From Neisseriales bacterium (lineage in GTDB: Bacteria; Pseudomonadota; Gammaproteobacteria; Burkholderiales; UBA11063): a DNA stretch of 14,983 bases. The notes under the pieces were generated by a model. The model was not told where the DNA came from and ran no database searches. It saw only the letters and a program-made list of their open reading frames with translations. The position numbers and the translations under genes were made by a program. Of the stretch, positions 1 to 7,305 are shown in pieces (the first letter of the stretch is position 1; each line of letters opens with the position of its first letter). The DNA lies in contig SSGY01000231.1 of assembly GCA_008017145.1 (NCBI GenBank), positions 1-14,983 of the forward strand. Direction: 5' to 3'.

Positions 1-2685
1 AAATAATTTTGCTCTATTTGGCTCTAATGAATCAAAACAGCCAGCTTTAATTAAATTTTCAAGGGTGCGTTTATTGATAACTTTTTTATCGACCCGACGG
101 CAAAAATCAATAATGCTTTGGAAAGGACCATTTTGCTCACGTTCGGCAACCATAATATCAACTACATTTTGTCCCAAGCCTTTAACTGCACCCAGCGCAT
201 AGCGAATAGCATAAGTAGTTGCACCATTATGTTGAATTGCAACTGGTGTAAAACGATAAAAAGAATGATTAATATCTGGCGGTAAAATTTGTAGATTATT
301 ATCTTTACAATCCTGATAAAATTCATATAATTTATCAGTTTTATCCAACTCTGAAGACAGTGTAGCCGCCATGAAACAGGCTGGGTAATAAGCCTTAAGT
401 AGTGCAGTATGATAGGATACCACGGCATAAGCTGCAGTATGCGATTTATTAAAGCCATACTCGGCAAACATTGCCATTAAATCAAAGAGTTTTTCCGCCA
501 ATGCCGTATCATAACCTTTTTTAGCTGCACCAGAAGTGAAGATCGCACGATGTTCATCCATCTCTTCTTTTTTCTTTTTCCCCATTGCCCGACGCAGTAA
601 ATCAGCACCACCCAGAGTATAACCACCAATAATCTGCGATATTTGCATCACTTGCTCTTGGTAAACAATTACGCCATAGGTTGGATCTAAACTTTCGCGT
701 AAATCAGGATGAAAATAATCAATTTCTGCTTCACCTTTTTTACGTTTGACAAAATCATCCACCATCCCCGAGCCAAGCGGACCCGGACGATAGAGCGCTA
801 AAACCGCAATAATATCCTCAAAACGACTTGGTTCAAGTTTAACCAACAGCCGTTTCATTCCCTGCGACTCTAGCTGGAACACGGCAGTAGTATTTCCAGC
901 TTGTAATAGCTCATAAACTTTAGGATCGTTAAATTCAGAATTGGATAAATGTAAATCAACCTGATGTAATTTGGCAATATTTTCGACTGCTTCTTGGATG
1001 ATGGTTAAATTACGCAGCCCCAAAAAGTCAAACTTAACTAAACCGATTGCCTCAACATCATCTTTGTCTAGTTGAGAAGTTTGCATACCATCAGCTAAAT
1101 AAAGTGGGCAAAAATCAGATAATTTACTCGGCGCAATCAATACCCCAGCCGCATGTTTACCAACGTTACGGGTTAAATCTTCCAGTTGCAAGGACATTTC
1201 CCATAGTCGGCGTACTTCATCATCGGCATTATCAATTCTTTGTTTTAATTCTGGAAATTGAGTCAAGGCGTCAATTAAACCATAGCTTTTAGCCGGAGTA
1301 TTTTCGATAAGTTTTGAGATTGAATCACACAATCCATAAGGTAAACCTAAAACCCGTCCAACGTCTTTAATTACAGCTTTGGATGACATGGTACCAAAGG
1401 TAGCAATCTGCGCTACCGCATCTGCTCCGTACTTATCCTGTACATAATGAATAACTTTTTCGCGTTTTTCCTGACAAAAGTCAATATCAAAATCGGGCAT
1501 TGATACCCGCTCAGGATTTAAGAAACGCTCAAAGAGTAAGCTATAACGTAGCGGGTCAATATCAGTAATCCCCAAAGAGAATGCGACTAATGAACCAGCA
1601 CCAGAACCACGCCCTGGTCCAACTGGAACACCGTTTTGTTTTGCCCAGATAATGAAATCCGAGACAATCAAAAAGTAACCAGCAAACCCCATTTGAATAA
1701 TAGTTTCAATTTCCAGCTCTAAACGCGCTTGATAAGTGGGATAATTTTCCGTTCTGATATTTTCATCTGGGAACAGCTCCTTCATTCGCTGTTCAAGCCC
1801 CTGATTGGACAAGAGAGATAAGTATTCTTCGAGCGGTTGATTCTCTGGCGTTGCAAAATCTGGTAAAAAATATTTACCCAACGCAATTTCTAAATTACAT
1901 TTTTTAGCAATTTCCACACTATTATGTAGCGCAGTTGGTAAATCACTAAATAACTCAGTCATTTCCTGCATGGATTTAAAGTATTGATCTGGACTATACT
2001 TTGACTGGCGATTACCATCATCAAGCATCGCGCCATCGGCAACACATACCCGTACTTCATGCGCTAAATAATCTTCAGCTGCCGCAAATTGAACTGGATG
2101 CGTTGCTACTACTGCAACAGAACATTCTGTAGCTAATTCTAAACAGGCATTAAAAAAGTCATCATCATAATGTTTTTCAGTTCGTTGCAACTCAATAAAA
2201 TAATCATCAGCAAAAATTTCTTTCCAACGCAAAATCTGTGCTTTGGCAGCTGCATAATTGCGCTGTTTGATAAATTCGGCTAAATCACCAAATGCACCAC
2301 CTGAGAGCAGCACGATATCATTCTGTACTGATTCTTGCAGCCATTCTTCTTTAATATGTGGCACATCAAGGATCTTATTTTGCACATAAGAACGACTGAT
2401 CCAGTCACAAATTTGCCGATAACCAGCTAAATTCTTTGCCAGCAAAATCAATTGGTAATTAAAATCTTTACCCTGAACATTAACCTCACTACCAATAATC
2501 GGCTTAATACCTTTTTCGCGGCAAAGCTTATAAAATTTTACCAAGCCAAACATATTGTGATGATCAGTTAATGCCAAAGCTGGCATCTGATTAGCATCAG
2601 CCAGTTTAATTAAATTTTTAATCCTCAGAATACCTTCGGTAACTGAAAATTCACTATGAATACGTAAATGAACAAAGTCATGCAT
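1..2685 (-). CDS. dnaE: DNA polymerase III alpha subunit, 3' end cut by window edge
   Basis: Catalytic subunit of the replicative polymerase; it extends DNA at the fork with the epsilon and theta subunits and the beta clamp. The visible 895 codons are open throughout and run off the left edge, so roughly the last 250 residues of a normal ~1,150-residue protein (OB fold and clamp/tau contacts) are missing. The N-terminal PHP domain starts HLRIHSEFS (residues 6-14) and has TDHHNMFGLVKFY near 40-52. The C-family palm shows PDFDIDF with catalytic Asp400 and Asp402, and KFDFLGLR with Asp553, close to E. coli 401/403/555. GPGRGSGAGS lies just upstream of the palm motif. A helix-hairpin-helix stretch (ALGAVKGLG) lies near the cut end. 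I chose ATG 2685 because it gives the family N-terminus. It starts 5 bp after the HIT gene stop, so the two are probably cotranscribed. Confidence 0.97.
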   Translation of the reverse strand, partial: MHDFVHLRIHSEFSVTEGILRIKNLIKLADANQMPALALTDHHNMFGLVKFYKLCREKGIKPIIGSEVNVQGKDFNYQLILLAKNLAGYRQICDWISRSYVQNKILDVPHIKEEWLQESVQNDIVLLSGGAFGDLAEFIKQRNYAAAKAQILRWKEIFADDYFIELQRTEKHYDDDFFNACLELATECSVAVVATHPVQFAAAEDYLAHEVRVCVADGAMLDDGNRQSKYSPDQYFKSMQEMTELFSDLPTALHNSVEIAKKCNLEIALGKYFLPDFATPENQPLEEYLSLLSNQGLEQRMKELFPDENIRTENYPTYQARLELEIETIIQMGFAGYFLIVSDFIIWAKQNGVPVGPGRGSGAGSLVAFSLGITDIDPLRYSLLFERFLNPERVSMPDFDIDFCQEKREKVIHYVQDKYGADAVAQIATFGTMSSKAVIKDVGRVLGLPYGLCDSISKLIENTPAKSYGLIDALTQFPELKQRIDNADDEVRRLWEMSLQLEDLTRNVGKHAAGVLIAPSKLSDFCPLYLADGMQTSQLDKDDVEAIGLVKFDFLGLRNLTIIQEAVENIAKLHQVDLHLSNSEFNDPKVYELLQAGNTTAVFQLESQGMKRLLVKLEPSRFEDIIAVLALYRPGPLGSGMVDDFVKRKKGEAEIDYFHPDLRESLDPTYGVIVYQEQVMQISQIIGGYTLGGADLLRRAMGKKKKEEMDEHRAIFTSGAAKKGYDTALAEKLFDLMAMFAEYGFNKSHTAAYAVVSYHTALLKAYYPACFMAATLSSELDKTDKLYEFYQDCKDNNLQILPPDINHSFYRFTPVAIQHNGATTYAIRYALGAVKGLGQNVVDIMVAEREQNGPFQSIIDFCRRVDKKVINKRTLENLIKAGCFDSLEPNRAKLF

Positions 2686-2690
2686 ATAGT

Positions 2691-3116
2691 TTACAACGCC
2701 AAAAACAAGGTCTTAAAATTATCGCGTAAATTCGCCGCCGCGCTGATTAATTCAGAAGAAGATTGATAGTCTGGGTTAGTAATTTCACCCCACGTAGGAT
2801 TAGGAAAGTGTTTATCATCGCTAAAACGCGGAATTACATGCCAGTGAATATGTGGAGTAACATTACCAAAGCTGGCAATATTAATTTTTTCTGGATTGAG
2901 AATTTGACGCAGAATTTGCTCACATTTAATCACCGCTTGGTATAAATTTATATTTTCATCAAAGCTTAAATCGGTGAGTTCTTTGAGGTGACGATTTAAC
3001 ACCACTCGTAAGTATCCGGGATAATCGCTATCATCAACCAAAATAATTCGATATGCATCACAGTTATATAGAATTTGACCGCCACTATTCAGGCAAAAGA
3101 AACACTCGCTCATCAC
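2691..3116 (-). CDS. HIT-family (histidine triad) nucleotide hydrolase
   Basis: Small cytoplasmic protein of the histidine triad superfamily, which hydrolyses or transfers nucleotidyl groups (Ap4A hydrolases and HINT-like phosphoramidases). The triad is HIHWH at residues 89-93, inside the longer family motif ASFGNVTPHIHWHVIPRF. Cys5 and Cys8 (CFFC) at the N-terminus recall the CxxC found in many bacterial HIT proteins. The 141-residue length is normal for a single-domain member. A strong Shine-Dalgarno, GAGGAG, ends 5 nt before ATG 3116 and 8 nt before the adjacent ATG 3113, so either Met could start it. It lies directly upstream of dnaE. The PGYLRVVLNRH wording resembles betaproteobacterial members as I recall them. 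The exact substrate cannot be read from sequence. Confidence 0.92.
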   Translation of the reverse strand: MMSECFFCLNSGGQILYNCDAYRIILVDDSDYPGYLRVVLNRHLKELTDLSFDENINLYQAVIKCEQILRQILNPEKINIASFGNVTPHIHWHVIPRFSDDKHFPNPTWGEITNPDYQSSSELISAAANLRDNFKTLFLAL

Positions 3117-3159
3117 CGCTCCTCGTTATTATTAAGTCAAAATTTTAACAGAGTATAGC

Positions 3160-3366
3160 TTATGACGTAGGTAAATTAGCAGTACGAAAATCATGATTTC
3201 TTGCAAGAAGAATCTTATACTTATAAGGTAACTCAGCGTACCAGTTCAGGAATGTTTGTATTCCCAGAACACCACCTGTACAAATAATGTTTCTAGCATG
3301 ACTAGTCATATCTATATCAATGGGTAATTTGCCTTCAAAACTTTGATGATTTAGTATAAGTTTCAA
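3160..3366 (-). pseudogene. Decayed N-terminal fragment of a calcineurin-like metallophosphatase
   Basis: About 68 codons resemble the start of small metallophosphoesterases. The stretch TFLNWYAELPYKYKILLARNHDF matches the family pattern of a helix, 'LPYKYKI' and 'GNHDF', and MTSHARNIICTGG matches 'IHAGDI.TGG'. It looks dead for several reasons. The first codon is TTG preceded at once by an in-frame TAG. The opening reads KLILNHQSF where the family has KLILISDTHxSF, so the metal-binding Asp of SDTH is gone, as if 9 bases were deleted. The metal ligand GD is replaced by RN, and GNHD has become RNHD. The frame stops soon after that motif, where the family continues for well over 100 more residues with further metal ligands. 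It lies 11 bp downstream of the nuclease gene. Alternatively it could be an expressed peptide of another function, which I think unlikely. Confidence 0.72.
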
Positions 3367-3377
3367 CTAACTCATTT

Positions 3378-4676
3378 CTAAACCATAAATACTACGCTCG
3401 GATCTGTAATACTATCCTTTATAGATTTAATTATCTCATCGCAAAGCTCTAAAGCATAATCTATTAGCTTATTTTGATTATCTGAGTTATAAAGCCATGC
3501 ATAATCTTTGAATGTCATTTCATCTTTATAAAATGCATAGTTAATGTCTTCTTCTATTTTATTAAAAGGTATCCAACAAAAATAGTTCTTTGCGCTCTCA
3601 GGACTACGATAATATCCCTTGATAAATTTATTTTTATCTCCATCCCTATATTTTTTACAGTACTCGGATAACTCTGCAAACCTTGCATCTGGATTTTCTG
3701 TTGGATATTTTGTGTCAAAATATTTATGTAATAAACGATCTATTTTAGTTAATTCTTTATCATAAGAAAATCCCCATTTATTATTTTTACTCGGGAAAAT
3801 CCCATAATGGAACCAACCATATTCATACGTTATATTTAACTTTATTTCATAATCTAAAAAAGTGAAGAGAACTAAATCAGTAGTTTCACTTTTGTATTTA
3901 GAGCATAGCCTTTTGTGAATTATTTTCAGTATCTCATCGTGTATCTTTACCAATGAATTAATTTGATTTGCAATGTTTTGAGCGGCTTTGAAATTTTCTT
4001 CCGAACTGAGTAAAATATTAGTGACTTCCATTTCTTTATCCCTATTTGAGCATTGATGAGTCAATTTTTTGATTGTGTTACGGTATTGAATTACAGTTTC
4101 ACGAACTATCGGTAACGATGCTGATTTCTCGATACAAATATTTAACCAATCTATGATATGTTTAGCATAAGAAATACATGTTACTTTGTCGATAGATAGC
4201 TCACCTAATGATTCTTTAGTAGGGGGGCTACCATCTAGTGTAAGGTATATAATCCAAGCATTCTTGTCAAATTGATAATAGCGATAAAGTTGATTATGTT
4301 GATCACCTGCATATATTTTATTTTCGATGATTATATTATTACTTAGATGCTCTATAAAAATATCAATGCGACCACCTTCAAGAAAATCTTTATCTATTTC
4401 ACCAATATGTTTTTCAGTTATAACTTTTGCGGAATTTAACTCTTTATATGATTCAATTAAATCAAGTTCCTCCAAGAACAATGACAAATAGAGACAACCC
4501 TGACCATGTGTACCATTTGGGTCTAATAATTCTGCAATAAATAACGAGTGCATATTTTCAGCAGAATTAAGCCCAAGTACACTGAATACATTAAAGTTAT
4601 CGCCACTTAATTTTGCAAATTGTTCGTATTTTTTATTTACTTCTTGTATTCTATTTAATAAACTTTTAATGTCCAT
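3378..4676 (-). CDS. PD-(D/E)XK nuclease-superfamily protein (PDDEXK_4-like)
   Basis: Predicted nuclease-fold protein of 432 residues. The N-terminal part has ENMHSLFIAELLDPNGTHGQG (residues 40-60), the usual opening of the PF14281-type family. The core follows: GGRIDIFIE with Asp105, then IIIENKI with Glu118 and Lys120, then AGDQHNQLYRYYQF with Gln126. This is the D...ExK...Q order expected of the fold, so catalytic residues look intact. The C-terminal ~250 residues (aromatic, with GWFHYGIF and YFCWIPF) I cannot assign. ATG 4676 is preferred because AGGA lies 7 nt upstream; an in-frame TTG at 4709 has nothing to support it. Sampled lines have about 29% G+C against about 43% in dnaE, and the gene holds a six-base G tract (4222-4227, plus strand). 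Family members are often accessory or phage/defence-associated, but the target is unknown. Confidence 0.8.
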   Translation of the reverse strand: MDIKSLLNRIQEVNKKYEQFAKLSGDNFNVFSVLGLNSAENMHSLFIAELLDPNGTHGQGCLYLSLFLEELDLIESYKELNSAKVITEKHIGEIDKDFLEGGRIDIFIEHLSNNIIIENKIYAGDQHNQLYRYYQFDKNAWIIYLTLDGSPPTKESLGELSIDKVTCISYAKHIIDWLNICIEKSASLPIVRETVIQYRNTIKKLTHQCSNRDKEMEVTNILLSSEENFKAAQNIANQINSLVKIHDEILKIIHKRLCSKYKSETTDLVLFTFLDYEIKLNITYEYGWFHYGIFPSKNNKWGFSYDKELTKIDRLLHKYFDTKYPTENPDARFAELSEYCKKYRDGDKNKFIKGYYRSPESAKNYFCWIPFNKIEEDINYAFYKDEMTFKDYAWLYNSDNQNKLIDYALELCDEIIKSIKDSITDPSVVFMV

Positions 4677-4734
4677 GCTTATTCCTAACGACACTAATCG
4701 ACTTATCAAATATTATCAACGTTAACATAATAAT

Positions 4735-5004
4735 TTAACCTTTGCCTAATACATGTATTTTATGAGGGCTTTTAAAGCATGTGCCACCGGCATAAGCTTT
4801 ACTCCCACAATATATGCATGTTTTTGCATCTACATTAACCTGATGGTATTTGTGTGGACTTTTAAAGCACGTGCCACCAGCATAAGCCCTACTCCCACAA
4901 TATATACAGTGTTTATCTTTTTCAACAACATGTATCTTAATTGGACTTTTAAAGCATGTACCACCAGCATAAGCTTTACTCCCACAATATATACATTTTT
5001 CCAT
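4735..5004 (-). CDS. Small protein of three tandem CCCH zinc-site motifs
   Basis: The 89-residue protein is almost entirely three copies of one motif: CIYCGSKAYAGGTCFKSP followed by xKxH. Each copy has the spacing C-x2-C-x9-C-x7-H. Copy 1 has Cys4, Cys7, Cys17, His25; copy 2 has Cys33, Cys36, Cys46, His54; copy 3 has Cys63, Cys66, Cys76, His84. The period is 29-30 residues. Three Cys and one His per unit suggest one zinc ion each, giving a bead-like nucleic-acid- or protein-binding array. That is inference from ligand spacing; I do not recognise a characterised family. The start is supported by AAAGG 8 nt before the ATG. There is no signal peptide or membrane segment. It lies between the nuclease and sirtuin genes on the same strand, 58 bp from the nuclease start. 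Confidence 0.75.
   Translation of the reverse strand: MEKCIYCGSKAYAGGTCFKSPIKIHVVEKDKHCIYCGSRAYAGGTCFKSPHKYHQVNVDAKTCIYCGSKAYAGGTCFKSPHKIHVLGKG
4753..4995 (-). repeat. Three in-frame tandem DNA repeats encoding the CCCH motif
   Basis: The units lie at 4930-4995, 4843-4908 and 4753-4818, spaced 87 and 90 bp apart. The DNA is highly similar between units, not only the protein. For example, the plus-strand words 'cataagc', 'cccacaatata' and 'acttttaaagca' recur in each copy, and copies 1 and 3 are closest. This points to recent internal duplication or gene conversion rather than ancient domain repetition. Confidence 0.85.
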
Positions 5005-5099
5005 GATAAGACCTTTGTAAAATACTAAGTTAAACAGTTTGATATTAATTAGGTTACTTCTTTTAACCTTATTTTCATTACCAAAAGAATAATTTTTAG

Positions 5100-5789
5100 T
5101 TATAAATTCATTAATAAATCTTTTAATTTTCTTACACCAGTTGAAGCGTTTTCAGATATTAATGTCATATTGCTTCGCTGACGCACATCTTTTGCATTCG
5201 GATCAATAAAATAGATTGGTACATCTTTTCTTGTCTCTGCTAATAATCCAGCCGCTGGATATACCTGCAAAGATGTACCTATGACTACAAAAATATCAGC
5301 ATCATTCACTAAACAAGTAGCTTTTTCTATTTCAGGAACAGTTTCACCGAACCAGACAATATGTGGGCGAAGTTGTGATCCTAATTTACATAAATCACCA
5401 TTGTTAATATTTTTATAACCTATCTCATACACTAGAGACTTATCTTTGCTACTTCTAGCCTTTATTAACTCACCATGCAGATGAATGATTGATTTGCTTC
5501 CTGCCCTTTCATGTAAATCATCAACATTCTGGGTAATAATAGTTATATCAAAAAACTCTTCCAGCTCAACTAATCCAATATGACCATAATTTGGTTTAAC
5601 TTTTGCTAGTTGATTGCGACGCTTGTTATAAAAGTCTAAAACTAAATCTTTATTTTTTAACCAACCTTTATAAGATGCTACCTCCATAATATCATGATCT
5701 TCCCATAGTCCATCCATATCACGAAATGTTCTTACGCCACTTTCAGCACTTATACCAGCACCGGTTAAGACAACTAATTTTTTCTTCAT
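5100..5789 (-). CDS. cobB: NAD-dependent protein deacylase, class III-like sirtuin
   Basis: Sir2-fold enzyme that removes acyl groups from protein lysines using NAD+, releasing nicotinamide and O-acyl-ADP-ribose. Seen motifs are GAGISAESG (10-18), FRDMDGLW, ITQNVDDLHERAG (Gln87, Asn88, Asp90), catalytic His105 in HLHGEL, RPHIVWFGE (141-149) and IGTSLQVYPAAG. Tyr54 and Arg57 (FYNKRR) match the Tyr-x-x-Arg pair that lets CobB/SIRT5-type enzymes take succinyl and other acidic acyl groups. The zinc module is unusual: between HGEL and RPHIVWFGE only Cys134 is present, so the four-cysteine site is absent, as I recall for Bacteroidetes-type members. The 229-residue length is normal. There is no clear Shine-Dalgarno. 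It lies upstream of the zinc-motif gene on the same strand. Confidence 0.92.
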   Translation of the reverse strand: MKKKLVVLTGAGISAESGVRTFRDMDGLWEDHDIMEVASYKGWLKNKDLVLDFYNKRRNQLAKVKPNYGHIGLVELEEFFDITIITQNVDDLHERAGSKSIIHLHGELIKARSSKDKSLVYEIGYKNINNGDLCKLGSQLRPHIVWFGETVPEIEKATCLVNDADIFVVIGTSLQVYPAAGLLAETRKDVPIYFIDPNAKDVRQRSNMTLISENASTGVRKLKDLLMNL

Positions 5790-6044
5790 AATGTTTTCTA
5801 ATATTATAGTTTGGTTAATTGGTATTGCTTATAAACAATAACTATTACATTCGTTAGCATTTCTACATCATACCGCAAAGCTAGGAGACCTTCTCTCTAA
5901 ATTTTTATGCTGATGGATAACATAAGATTAATTATCTAAGAATCTAGATCTTTGTCTTGTTAAGTTTAACTAAAAAAAGTTATAGAGCTCCCATTCTCCG
6001 AGATAAAAAATACTCTTTGGCACTTAACTCGTTAAACACTGTAA
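5790..6044. other. 255 bp gap between the sirtuin and WYL genes
   Basis: No coding frame is convincing here. Reading the minus strand after the WYL stop, a weak 4-5 bp hairpin (around 5983-6000) is followed by a run of seven T (plus-strand A run at 5972-5978), so a poor Rho-independent terminator for the WYL gene is possible. A small palindrome, ATCTAGAT, sits at about 5942-5949. The sirtuin promoter candidate lies at the other end. Confidence 0.3.
5803..5808 (-). promoter_or_regulatory. Candidate -10 box close to the sirtuin start
   Basis: A perfect TATAAT on the minus strand lies only 13 nt before the sirtuin ATG. I see no good -35 at 16-18 bp. If it is used, transcription would begin about 7 nt before the start codon, giving a nearly leaderless mRNA. 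That would fit the absence of a Shine-Dalgarno. Chance matches are common in sequence this A+T-rich. Confidence 0.3.
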
Positions 6045-6899
6045 TTATCCACCATTTACCTGATACACGTTCATCATGTTTTTGATTCCATTTTTAAACC
6101 ACTCACGCAACTCAAGAGGCTCAAGAATCTCAACTTCACCAAAAAACTTGGGGAAATATAATTTGGCTCGTATTGCAGAACATTCAAACTCATAAGTATT
6201 ACCGTCTTGTTTAATAATCTGCGGTCGATGCGTAATGTTACGTTCGTAGATCTGAAATCCAGCTTCAGTCAAGCGTGCTTTAACTGTTTGACCATAAGAG
6301 AGAAATGGATCAAAATTATGCCTAATGCCATCAATAAGTGATTGATCATAATGTTCAAATGCGTTTGCGGTAATTGACACCGCTTCAATATTGGCTAATC
6401 GATAGATGCAATAATCATGCTTATTATGACAGTAGACATAGACATAATTCCGCGTCTCATTATCTGACTTCAATAACGCATAGGGCTCAACCAACCGCAG
6501 CCCATCTTTATAGCGAATCCTGAGCTGCTTTTGTTCCTTGATCGCTTTATTAACCAACTTAATACTTTTTTCATTTAAAGATAACTCACGAACATAACGC
6601 GGTTGACTACAATAATCAAAAAACATTTGACGAAAAAATTCGGCTTTGTTGGTAAAATTCACTTGATCCGTAAGTTTAATGAACAAATCAAGATTCTCAT
6701 TACTCAGGGTAAATTGTAAAATTGTTGACTCTTGTAGCCGAAAACGCTTAGCTTGCTCATTATGGCTCTGGTGAAAAGCAAAAAAAATTTCATTACATAT
6801 TTTATTTTTTGTTAAATCAAAATCATACATATCAGTATTTAAAATATCCTGTATATATGCTGGAACTGTTATTCGTACTTTAGGTTCAAAATCAGCCAT
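6045..6899 (-). CDS. WYL-domain transcriptional regulator with RHH-like N-terminus
   Basis: Predicted DNA-binding regulator of 284 residues. The C-terminal half holds a WYL-type domain at about 113-185: KQLRIRYKDGLRLVEPYALL, then RNYVYVYCHNKHDYCIYRL, with YVY in the place of the eponymous WYL. Such domains bind ligands or nucleic acid and control regulator activity. The N-terminal ~100 residues lack the usual winged helix. They read instead as two ribbon-helix-helix-like units: a strand KVRITVP with helices near 14-42, and a strand ILQFTLS (60-66) with helices 67-97 that include FTNKAEFFRQMFFDYC. The RHH call is inference from pattern. I start it at ATG 6899 because a TATAAT at 6931-6936 would begin transcription downstream of the other ATG (6929). 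Base composition resembles the core genes, unlike the islet next to it. Confidence 0.78.
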   Translation of the reverse strand: MADFEPKVRITVPAYIQDILNTDMYDFDLTKNKICNEIFFAFHQSHNEQAKRFRLQESTILQFTLSNENLDLFIKLTDQVNFTNKAEFFRQMFFDYCSQPRYVRELSLNEKSIKLVNKAIKEQKQLRIRYKDGLRLVEPYALLKSDNETRNYVYVYCHNKHDYCIYRLANIEAVSITANAFEHYDQSLIDGIRHNFDPFLSYGQTVKARLTEAGFQIYERNITHRPQIIKQDGNTYEFECSAIRAKLYFPKFFGEVEILEPLELREWFKNGIKNMMNVYQVNGG

Positions 6900-6930
6900 A
6901 AGATTACCGCGAAAAATTGAGGATACCATG

Positions 6931-6936
6931 ATTATA
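6931..6936 (-). promoter_or_regulatory. Candidate -10 box of the WYL gene
   Basis: A perfect TATAAT on the minus strand ends one base before the upstream ATG at 6929. Transcription would start near 6924, leaving a leader of about 24 nt before ATG 6899. No consensus -35 is visible 16-18 bp upstream, so use would need an activator or a different sigma context. Confidence 0.4.
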
Positions 6937-7215
6937 CGTTATTCTGCAAAAATAGAGATAGAACATCTACAACTCAATTAAGAGTCAAAATATTTACTGT
7001 TTCCATTTGTTATTTTACATAAAACAGGGTCAATTTTGATACAAATTGGATAATTTACTTACAGCATAATACGAAAGCTGGACAAATTGAAATAAGAAAG
7101 TAACATTATCAATTGCAATTTTGTAAGAACCTCTTTATAAATTTACAAGGTGTCTACAAGAAGAATAAGTACGAGGTACTAGGTTTAAAAGCCCTAGACA
7201 AAAGCGGATAAGAAC

Positions 7216-7240
7216 TTAGCAAGCAGCATATGCTAGCTAA
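7216..7240. repeat. Imperfect 25 bp palindrome (hairpin or operator candidate)
   Basis: Outer arms TTAGC and GCTAA pair perfectly, then after one mismatch four more pairs form around an AGCATATGCT core. It lies 66 bp past the stop of the left GNAT gene. There is no adjacent T run on the minus strand, so an intrinsic terminator is doubtful; it may be a protein site or chance. Confidence 0.3.
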
Positions 7241-7305
7241 ACCTTAGTATCAAAAAACTTGCTCGTCATTATAAGTGACATAGTATTTGTTAAATATTTT
7301 TAGCA

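Larger units (their letters stand above)
6930..7305. other. 376 bp intergenic stretch without a recognisable gene
   Basis: It lies between the WYL gene and the left GNAT gene. It contains the WYL promoter candidate at its left end and an imperfect 25 bp palindrome at 7216-7240. A short plus-strand reading at about 7151-7196 (NKYEVLGLKALDKSG then stop) looks protein-like but has no start and matches nothing I know. The last ~45 bp belong to duplicated segment copy A. Nothing else is supported. Confidence 0.5.

Noticed and set aside
162..467. Minus-strand open frame of 101 codons within dnaE
   Set aside because: It is out of frame with the continuous dnaE reading, which has clear family motifs on both sides.
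3531..3546. ATGCAT-containing word similar to part of an NsrR operator
   Set aside because: It lies inside the nuclease coding region, covers only part of the dyad, and is not near a promoter.
4093..4108. Sequence resembling half of a parS site (GTTTCACG)
   Set aside because: The other half reads AACTATC rather than TGAAAC, so the 16 bp palindrome is absent; it lies inside the nuclease gene. I saw no full parS site in the window.
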